Under the pieces are notes generated by a model, which saw nothing but the letters and a program-made list of their open reading frames with translations, made no database searches and was not told the DNA's origin. A stretch of DNA of 64,000 bases from Cucumis sativus. Its lineage: Eukaryota > Streptophyta > Magnoliopsida > Cucurbitales > Cucurbitaceae. The stretch lies in NCBI RefSeq assembly GCF_000004075.3, contig NC_026655.2:4526001-4590000 (forward strand), in the 5' to 3' direction. The translations under genes and the position numbers were made by a program. Below are positions 56,298 to 64,000 of this stretch, piece by piece; position 1 is the first letter of the stretch, and each line of letters opens with the position of its first letter.

Positions 56298-57106
56298 AAT
56301 ATTTTTTTTATATATTTACATAATATCATAGAAATTGTGCTAATAATTCATTATTTGTTTAATAGACATACTACGTGTTTTAATATACACAAAATAATTC
56401 AAACATCTCGATGATATTCTCAAATAAGTATTATATCTTTTATTATTTACTTATTAATGTATACTTTTTCAAATGGAAAAAAAAAATTTGTCGAGAGTGT
56501 GTTCTTTTTTACGTGTAAATTGATCTTAGTGTATGTAAAATAAGTTATCTATATTAGATAAAATCCATGTTATGAAATACAATAAAAATTAGAATTATGG
56601 AGAGCTATTAATTGGCATTACCATGATACAAATGTTTTGTTCAATACTTGTGTAATAGAAAATTTTAAATAAGTTATTCTTAATATTATTGTAATAAATA
56701 TTGGGTAACAATTCAATACTTATGAACTGCCAAATTAATATAGTTAGTCGTTTGGTAACAATAGTTAGTAATTAAATGTAATTGTTACTTAGTTTAACAA
56801 ATCACTTGACTCTGCAATTTTTTCCTACAAATCGGTTTAAGATGAATGAATTTAGGGTAATTAATTAAAAATTATTTATGTTTAACATTTAATACATTTG
56901 TCTTTGTATTTATTTTCATTATTAGGGAAAATGTTTGCTTTCATGACTGCATGATCAGTTAACCATAAAAAAATGTAACAAAATATCACTAATGTATCGT
57001 GATATTTTGATATATTAAATATTTTCAAAAGGTTTTTTTCTTTTTTTGTCATTTAAATTAATTTCCCTAAAAAAATATCTGACTATTGCACCCGATAATG
57101 CACGAA

Positions 57107-59272
57107 TCATTTATCTTTCTCAAATCTGGATTTTCGAGCCACTCGTCGGATGTGACTTTCATTTCTTTGAAGGAGTTCATCTATTCTATGGGGTTGTGTT
57201 AACAGCTGTCCTGAGAAATCAATGTTTGATTCTGTATCATCGTTGTCGAGGTTTGTTGTGATGTTGGATGATGGTGGTTTTGGGTATACTTCTTCTTCAT
57301 TGGACATATTCAAGAATGGTCGACTGTATGCTTCGGATGCATGAAAAGACTCTGCTGGGAGATTGTGTTTTGTTCTTTGCTGCTTTCGTAATTCGTATTC
57401 CTGTGTGCCCGAGGAAGTAGTACTGACTGGAATGCTTGTGTGTCCATTCTGTTTTTTGTTTAATTCCATGGTGTAATTTGCAAAAGATGGATCAAGAGCA
57501 CTTATTTGGCTCTTAAGACCATCTGATATTGTAGATGTAGCTTCCTCTTTTCGCCTCTTCACCCAAGCAAAGCCACTAGACGCTGAGACTAGCATGGGGG
57601 CCGTGAATGCGCTATCTCCTCCTTGATTTGGTGCGGTTGCAGCAGCTTGGGACGTCTCTGATGTTGTATCATATAGTTGTTGCTGCTTCTTTTGAGGATC
57701 TCTCTGGAAAACATCACCTTGTTGATCCTTGGAAAGATTATTGGTAGTATTGTTGTTATTACTGCCATTCCGTCGAGAAGGTTGATTATTAATGTTTTGA
57801 ACATCTTCTGCTGATAATTCCTCTTTGATTGCCACTTTATGACTGTTGAATTCTTGGAAATTCCTTCTAACTCTTCTAGGCCTTTGTGTTGCCCCTGTCT
57901 CTTTTGCTCTTGCATTGTTAACCCGGTTCTTCCTTCGCGCATCTTCACGATTTTTGGCATCCATCTCTTTGTTTGGTGGATACTTAGGCAAGGTAGATGG
58001 ATCACAAGCATATGGCTTGGTTTTGAAATACTCAGACATAAGAGCTGATGAGGCTGTTCCACGCTTGTAAGGTTCTATGGCAAGAAAAGATTCTAATAGC
58101 CTCACTGCAACTGGTGCAAATTCTTTGCACTTTTCATCAAGACTACTTTCATATGCATGCTGGGGTCTGAACATAGCTGCATGAGGAAGCTTTGTTTTTT
58201 TCCAGAACTCTTCAGGTGGGGAGCCACAAAGTTTGAATATTTTGTGCAATTGTTCAACCTCTGTTCTTCCTTTAAGAAGAGGTTTTCCCAGGTGCAATTC
58301 TGCAAATACACATCCTATGCTCCAGAGGTCCACAGTTAATCCGTAATCTGTTGAACCCATCAGAAGCTCGGGAGGGCGATACCATAATGTAACCACACGA
58401 CTTGTTAAAGCTTGCTTGTTTCTGGTGTTTATGACATTTGCTAATCCAAAATCAGCTAACTTGAGAATTCCTTCATTGTTTACCAAAATATTGGATGCTT
58501 TAATGTCTCTATGCATTATACCCCGAAGGTGGCAGTGCTCAATGGCAGATAGAAGCTGTCTCATATAACACTTAACTTGTGCCTCACTGAACATGACATC
58601 AGGACAAGACACTAGCCCTGCAAGATCATGTTCCATGTATTCAAATACAAGGTAAATGCTGCTAGACATTTTTGAAGTAATTATTCCTTCTAATTGCATG
58701 ATGTTTGGATGTTCAAGCCTCCGTAAAATCATTATTTCCCTTGCCATAAACCTAATGCTCTCCGGTTGAAAATTGTCGAAACGAACCTTTTTCAACGCAA
58801 CCATCCTTCCTGAATCAACTTCCCGAGCACGAAACACACTGCTGTATGTACCTTGTCCAATCTTCTCCAACTTCTCGAAGGAATCAGCTCGGAGAGGAAC
58901 CCATCCATGAACGGCCTCACCGGCAGCACTACTAAGCCAAGACGGCCACCCAGCGGCAACCTGCTCAGCTTCAATGTAGCGTTGAGAAAGTCCTAATCTG
59001 AAAGAACCCCCCCTCCCTCCTCCTTTAGATTTCTTAATATCTCGACTTCGATCCTCCGATTTGTCCTCCCCTTTCTTGATTTCATGATGATCAAGCGTCG
59101 TCACGGAATGAGCTTTGGACGAAGGCTCCAGGGTCACAACAGAGCCATTATTCTCGATGGGAACGGTGGCGGTTGTAGCGGTGGTGGGTTTGGTCTTATG
59201 ATGGTAATGATGGTGTTTATGAAGAGGTGATGCATCCGCCTTAGCTACGTTCTTGGAGCTAATGCAACCCAT
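57107..59272 (-). CDS. intronless CDK-like Ser/Thr kinase (At1g54610/IBS1 group)
   Basis: A single open frame of 721 aa from MGCISS, a likely N-myristoylation plus palmitoylation signal, hence probably membrane-attached. Kinase domain of about 132-416: IGQGTYSSVFRA, VALKKVRFD, a cyclin-helix-like PESIRFMAREI, HRDIKASNILV, LADFGLANV and VVTLWYRPPELL, so all catalytic motifs are kept. A family-specific tail follows: PPNKEMDAKNREDARRK, GSGFAWVKRR-like (SSGFAWVKRRKEE) and the end RIDELLQRNESHIRRVARKS. Family members I know of are split by several introns; here there are none. An A-rich run on the transcribed strand (57033-57048) lies about 60 bases past the stop. The same frame runs open 122 codons upstream to 59638, but MGC is the family start. 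Biological role not known; IBS1 affects defence priming in Arabidopsis. Confidence 0.92.
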   Translation of the reverse strand: MGCISSKNVAKADASPLHKHHHYHHKTKPTTATTATVPIENNGSVVTLEPSSKAHSVTTLDHHEIKKGEDKSEDRSRDIKKSKGGGRGGSFRLGLSQRYIEAEQVAAGWPSWLSSAAGEAVHGWVPLRADSFEKLEKIGQGTYSSVFRAREVDSGRMVALKKVRFDNFQPESIRFMAREIMILRRLEHPNIMQLEGIITSKMSSSIYLVFEYMEHDLAGLVSCPDVMFSEAQVKCYMRQLLSAIEHCHLRGIMHRDIKASNILVNNEGILKLADFGLANVINTRNKQALTSRVVTLWYRPPELLMGSTDYGLTVDLWSIGCVFAELHLGKPLLKGRTEVEQLHKIFKLCGSPPEEFWKKTKLPHAAMFRPQHAYESSLDEKCKEFAPVAVRLLESFLAIEPYKRGTASSALMSEYFKTKPYACDPSTLPKYPPNKEMDAKNREDARRKNRVNNARAKETGATQRPRRVRRNFQEFNSHKVAIKEELSAEDVQNINNQPSRRNGSNNNNTTNNLSKDQQGDVFQRDPQKKQQQLYDTTSETSQAAATAPNQGGDSAFTAPMLVSASSGFAWVKRRKEEATSTISDGLKSQISALDPSFANYTMELNKKQNGHTSIPVSTTSSGTQEYELRKQQRTKHNLPAESFHASEAYSRPFLNMSNEEEVYPKPPSSNITTNLDNDDTESNIDFSGQLLTQPHRIDELLQRNESHIRRVARKSRFEKDK

Positions 59273-60943
59273 GAACCACCAAATCCCGACAGCATCGATC
59301 GGAGAAACGACACAAAGGGCGATCAAGATCAACGCTGACCGGGAAATGGGCTGCTCAGCACAAAGGGAAGTGGGGGGGATTCGAACCCCTACATCCAACA
59401 AGCAACTCAAAAGGGTTTGTTGGATTATCTGAGGATGGGGAAAGAGAGGAGAAAATGGATTGAAACCATTTGAAATGGGAGCCATTTTTGGGGTTAATTT
59501 GTTGGTTGGCAACACAATGACCTTGTGTTCTTCATCTGAGACTGCGAGATCTGCGGGATGAAGAATTGGCCAAATAGTTTTGTTTGTAAGAAACGGTCCG
59601 AAAGCAGAGGAAGGAAAATAAACAGAAACATTCCTCAATCCTAACTGTCTTCTTCCTTCTTTATCTCTCTTTTTCTTTTTTCTTTTTAATCTATTTTTAA
59701 TTTCACTTTCCCTACAAATTTATTACTAAATTCCTTTTATTTAAATTATATTAACTTAATCCCAAAATAGGCAACACCTAAATATACTATATATCATCAA
59801 AAACATATAAAATCAAATCCAATTGTTTCATTAACCTTATTATATATTTATATATATATATATATATATATGACGTTACGTGATAGAGCAATAAAAAACG
59901 TTCATTTAAAGAATATGATCATATAACACTTCAATTATCACCACAATATTTAAACAATTATGTAATATGCTCTCATATATATATATATATATATTTGAAA
60001 TATATAAAATATTAATGGAGAAAGTTGGATAAGTAACATATTTCAAATTTCTTAATTAATATTTATGTTTTAAATATATATTTTTGATGAGAATTGGAGT
60101 ACTGTATGATTATGTCTTGGATGTAATTAATCTCATCCAACAACATTTTGAAAAAGATATAAACAAACATTGTTGTGTATAAGTTAGATTCGGAGAAGAG
60201 GTAGATAGGACCCGAAGAGATACAAGTTTAATGATGAATATTAATTGATGCCTTTTGAATTGGATTTTTAGATATATATACTATGCCGATAGCAAATTGG
60301 GAGAGGAGGTAGGTACGTAATAGGCATAATGAGAGTTGTTAATTCTTTTTACGTCCATGACTCATTCCCAATTAGGGAAAATTGTTGCTGTTTAGTATAT
60401 TTTAAAATCAATGGAGAGATTTCTATAGTATATAGTAGTGGGAATTGTTTATGCATGCAATTGTACTGTGTTTGAAACGCCATTATTAAACTTCTTGAAG
60501 AAAACTAAAATAGAGATTATTGTATATGTATTTGAGATGTTAGGTTGTAATTTCTCATTTAGTTATATTAGTATAATAATATACTTTCATGTTAAGTTTA
60601 GTTCAACGCTAAACTAAGTTCAAAATGTTCATAATATGTTTAATACCAACCCTAAGAACTTGCCAACTACATTTCATTTTATTTAAGACTAGCAGTTTTC
60701 TTTCCAAGAAAGAAGAAAGTTGCATCAGAATCACTAACATGTAATAGTAAAATCAAATATATTATATTTTATGAATCGTGTACAAAGGAAAGAACAATAG
60801 AAACCAAAAAATGAATCAGATATATCAACGTGAAAACTTCTCTTACATAAAAAAACTCGGACTTGCTTACAAAAAGTATTTGGTTAGTTTGCTTCAAAGG
60901 AAGGGAAAAATGAGGATTTGGATTGAAATCAAAAGGAAAGTGC
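59273..60943. other. region between kinase and LTPG genes
   Basis: About 1.7 kb. It holds the kinase leader and promoter, including a tRNA T-arm-like sequence (59371-59391), two (TA)n runs (59851-59872 and 59976-59994), AT-rich DNA, and the LTPG 3' UTR at the right end. No further gene was recognised. Confidence 0.5.
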
Positions 60944-61661
60944 TTATAATAATGGTGAAAGCAGCAAAGCCACAAATGATGAAGCAGCTGCAAAGCCATA
61001 ACCAATGATGTTGCTTGGATTGTTATAATTCCTTCTTGAGCTGTTAGCTTTAGAACCTGAATTCAAAATTTACAAATCTGTAATCAACAAATCTTGGAGA
61101 GAGGGATTATAATCAAAGGGTCCGTTTGAAAAAACAAAATCACACAGAAATTAATTACCATCGGCAGTTTTAGCGGGTGGCGACGGAGGCGCATCCGTTG
61201 AACCGGTCGGTGGCTGGGCGTCTGAAAATTATTCGAGGGAAAAACAGAATGATTACGAAGGTGATAACTCAAGAATTATTAATTAAATTTATGAGAAATT
61301 GAAATTCACCATTGTCACATGCAGAAATATCAGCATCGTCGGCACCGCAAGCCTTGGGAAGATTCAACACTTGGCTCTGGGTAGCATTCAAAACCTTCAA
61401 CATTTCCGAATCGTTGAAGAAGGAGCAAAAACACTGAAGATCGCCGACCAGCATCTCCTTCAACGGCAAACAACATATCGACGACGGAATTTCCGGCAAT
61501 TTGAAGAACGGTTGACATGGAAGAATCTTCTGCATACACTGTGGAATTTTTGTAGCCTCATCCATTCCTTTGAAAAACCCGTCAAGTTCTTCAGAAAATC
61601 CGACAGAAGAAACAATCAAGAGAGTTAGGACGGCGAAGAATAATATTGTCCGCGCCGCCAT
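60944..61661 (-). CDS. GPI-anchored non-specific lipid-transfer protein (LTPG)
   Basis: Secreted eight-cysteine lipid-binding protein tethered to the outer plasma membrane; relatives export cuticular and suberin lipids. Exons 61661-61310, 61221-61159 and 61056-60944 give 175 aa. The signal peptide is about 1-22 (TILFFAVLTLLIVSSVGF). The eight-cysteine motif is complete: Cys 42, 49, 63, 64, 77, 79, 105 and 115, as C-x6-C-x13-CC-x12-CxC-x25-C-x9-C. A Pro/Ser/Thr linker (AQPPTGSTDAPPSPPAKT) follows, then a hydrophobic tail (SSFVALLLSPLL) typical of a GPI signal. Introns are GT-AG. The LTPG subclass is not assigned. Confidence 0.9.
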
Positions 61662-62720
61662 TATTATTGTATTGTTGAAAATCTGATATTGATTTTCTGA
61701 AAGCAGAAATTGGGAATAGTTATTAGGCTTGAGAGCAATGGAGTGGGAAAACTTATAGGGTAATTTTCATTGGATTAAGAACACGTACGCGGCTACGCCT
61801 TCTTTCTCGCCATTGCTTCAACCATTTCGCGCGGCAGTTACAGATTTTCCGCTCATCGCAGTGATTCATTACTATGAATTTTATGTATAATCTCTCGAAA
61901 TTCTTCCAAATTGTCAATAAGCCCAGCTGGTTGTGTGTGTTCTTTCATTTTCATCCTTATAAAACAATTGAGTAAATTTACAATAAATCAAATATAAGAT
62001 CAACTTTCACACGGTATAGGTTATAGCACGGCTCAAGCAAAACTACTCTAACTTAGACATGAGCAACTAAGATATATATATAGTCATTTGATTGAATCGA
62101 ACCAATATCGCAAGACACACGTTAACATGGAAACCAAATCTTCTTTTAGCCGTGGAAGTTTCCTCTTTATGCTTAAATTCAAACACGATACACATTTTAG
62201 TTATAGGGAGAATCGAGATACAAATACCGTAGTTAATTGGTTTCGGAGATATGTGAAGAAATTAGGGTTTAATTTGTTTGGTTCAATTAGATGAATTTGG
62301 GTGTTGCCTTTTCATAGCGCGTTGCCGGCCGTTCCTCTAAACCACCTATCAATCTTATTCAATATCTTTTATAATTTTGATACTAAATTACTCCTTTTTT
62401 TTTTTTTACTTCTCTTTTGTAAGAGACAAAGGAAATTGATATTGTCTATTTGTCTCAATATGAAGTGGCCTTTCTTTACCCTTTTTTCTTTTCTTTTCCT
62501 TTCATTTTCTATAATAGATTATTATGAACACTAACGATAATGTTTAATAACAATGGTTTTAGGTTATAAACAAAACAAAACAATTTGTCTTTGAGAAGTA
62601 ATAACAATTCAGAGTTTATTTATAATTGTTTACGTCTCTGATTGAATAAACAACAAAGAATATTCTTTATCGTAAATGCATTTTTAAAATATATAAATTT
62701 CCTTCAACGTTCATCAATAG
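61662..62720. other. LTPG promoter and AT-rich spacer
   Basis: About 1.06 kb. The left part is the LTPG upstream region. Short frames near 62088-62534 have low complexity and no family signal. No repeat of note was seen. Confidence 0.5.

Positions 62721-62800
<80 letters not shown>
62721..62800 (+). tRNA. trnL-UAG: tRNA-Leu (UAG anticodon)
   Basis: An 80-nt cloverleaf. The acceptor stem GACAGTT pairs with AGCTGTC (one G-T pair). The A box TGGCCGAGTGG is present, the anticodon stem CCAGA/TCTGG holds loop TTTAGGC with anticodon TAG, a type II variable arm (TCCGAAAGGGC) follows, and the T arm holds GGTTCAAATCC. The discriminator is A. A pol III terminator (ATTTTTT) begins two bases after the gene. 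There is no intron and no encoded CCA, as expected for a nuclear gene. Confidence 0.96.
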
Positions 62801-62801
<1 letters not shown>

Positions 62802-63185
62802 TATTTTTTCTTTGTTTAAAGATTTGCGGCTCCAATTATATGGGTCAGTGATCAGTACTGTATGAAGTTTGTAAGACAAAGTTTAGAGAAAGATGTTTGC
62901 TTAAGGGTAAGTATTTATCGAAACATTCTTCTTTTGTGCTCTTGGTTTTACCCCCCCATATGGTTTCAAGTTTCCAATGATTAATATTTTTGGAGTTACC
63001 AAAGTTCAGACAGTGACAAAACCAATGATATTTGACAGAGACAAACAAACCAAACTCCCTTGTTAATTTCTCCTACCTTTCTTTTAAGAACTTCTTACAT
63101 TTCTCCTATTCTAAACCTCTTCAATATAATGCCACTTTTTGTTTACAAATCCTAGAAAACTACTCTGTGTTTCAGCTGATCAGCC
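62801..63185. other. spacer and ABCG promoter
   Basis: It contains the tRNA terminator and then about 370 bases of upstream and leader sequence for the ABCG gene. A run of C at 62951-62956 is the only local oddity. Confidence 0.45.
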
Positions 63186-64000
63186 ATGGCAGTTGATGGT
63201 CGAAGAGGGGTAAACAGAAGTCTCGAGACCCTTATCGACATCGACAAGAAGGCCGTGGCTGCAAGAGCAGCAGCGCCGTTGCCACAGCTCCAAAAAACGG
63301 TGCCAGGACAAGGCTTGGAATTCAACAACTTGTCATATAGTGTTATAAAGAAGTATAAAAAGGATGGAGTTTGGATCAAAAGAGAGACTTATCTTTTGAA
63401 TGACATCTCAGGACAGGCATTGCGTGGCGAAATCATGGCTATTTTGGGGCCGAGTGGTGCTGGGAAATCTACATTTCTTGATGCCTTGGCTGGTAGGATG
63501 GCGAAAGGAAGCCTTGAAGGATCGGTTAGGATAGATGGGAAGCCGGTGACTGCGAGTTACATGAAGATGGTTTCATCTTATGTTATGCAAGATGACCAAC
63601 TCTTCCCAATGTTAACTGTGTTTGAGACCTTCATGTTTTCAGCTGAGGTTAGGCTTCCATCCTCTATTTCCAGGGAGGAGAAGAAGAATAGAGTTTATGA
63701 GCTCATTGATCAACTAGGTTTACAGGTACGCACCACTTTCCTACCTACGTTGTCTCTTTCTATTATTGTGTGTAGAACTCTAAAATAAGGCATATGTAGC
63801 TTTGAGTAATTTAGTGTCAGGTGACCTCTTTGAATTTTTCTAAGAAAAATGTAAATGAAGATAAAACCTATTCAAATCACGTACCTACCTTTTTGGTTAA
63901 ATCATATAACTCTAGATTTTAGGCATGTTTGGGTAGGTAAATTGTAAAAACTCCAAAATTATCGTGATAAGATCCATCTTAATTGGTGGAACGTTGGCCA
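63186..64000 (+). CDS. ABCG half-size transporter, STR-like (5' exon only)
   Basis: The first exon, 63186-63725 (180 codons), ends at a good donor (TTACAG|GTACGC). The rest of the gene lies beyond the window. The N-terminus (RRGVNRSLETLIDIDK) and the strand LPQLQKTVPGQGLEFNNLSY precede a nucleotide-binding domain with Walker A GPSGAGKST at residues 88-96 and a Q-loop in YVMQDDQLFPMLTVFETFMF. Order NBD-first with no preceding membrane part marks a reverse-oriented ABCG/WBC half transporter. The N-terminal GLEFNNLSYSV resembles the STR/STR2 clade of arbuscular-mycorrhizal lipid exporters, but related ABCG clades look similar here, so only the ABCG call is firm. Substrate unknown. Confidence 0.88.

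Larger units (their letters stand above)
53942..57106. other. region between SURF1 and the kinase, holding two gene remnants
   Basis: About 3.2 kb. It holds the SURF1 promoter (GC-richer, 53950-54150), the kinase-gene fragment (54379-54652), the cystatin-like exons (55400-55799), a (TA)n microsatellite of about 42 bases at 56252-56293 and otherwise AT-rich DNA without clear genes. Confidence 0.5.

Noticed and set aside
59341-59440. Complete tRNA gene in the kinase leader
   Set aside because: Only the T-arm matches. No strand upstream can pair with the would-be acceptor end, and there is no A box or anticodon arm.
59273-59638. Upstream in-frame extension of the kinase (122 extra codons)
   Set aside because: The frame is open by chance. 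The family start is the acylation signal MGCISS at 59272, and the extension contains the T-arm-like sequence and no conserved residues.

Overview
This is a nuclear plant window: AT-rich DNA, genes split by short GT-AG introns, (CTT)n and (CT)n tracts in 5' leaders, and gene families confined to land plants (PIN, PEAMT with its conserved uORF, CAR, LTPG). The exon sequences are eudicot-like. A cucurbit (Cucumis-like) is my best guess, but that rests on general resemblance only.

Layout. A beta-tubulin gene (+, 283-2722) is convergent with a phosphoethanolamine N-methyltransferase gene (-, 3870-8149) that carries a 25-codon uORF in its leader. An 8.3 kb gene-poor stretch follows, then a PIN1-type auxin efflux carrier (-, 16718-19627) and about 7 kb of non-coding DNA with fragments of LTR-type fossils. 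Next come a CAR C2-domain protein (+, 27178-28369), the telomere protein POT1 (+, 29862-34298), the ERAD adaptor HRD3A (-, 35269-38592) and VPS26C (+, 39618-42552), the last two divergent. A domesticated PIF/Harbinger transposase (ALP1/HARBI1-like, +, 45337-46719) and a small conserved plant protein of unknown function (+, 48722-49373) follow. The right part holds SURF1 (-, 50685-53941), a kinase-gene fragment and a cystatin-like remnant (54.4-55.8 kb), an apparently intronless CDK-like kinase (-, 57107-59272), a GPI-anchored lipid-transfer protein (-, 60944-61661), a tRNA-Leu(UAG) gene and the first exon of an ABCG half-transporter (+, 63186 to the window edge).

The genes are unrelated housekeeping or developmental loci and form no operon-like system. 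I found no CRISPR, prophage or other novel multi-gene system. The strongest second-look items are the PEAMT uORF, an exact CCAAT-N9-CCACG ER-stress element upstream of HRD3A, the intronless kinase with a decayed partial copy 3 kb away, two well-supported GC-AG introns, an extra 77-nt intron in the tubulin gene, and a transposase-derived gene that keeps its D-D-E residues.

Exon borders were set by eye from splice consensus, reading frame and family alignment from memory. Summed exon lengths are multiples of three for every complete gene listed.
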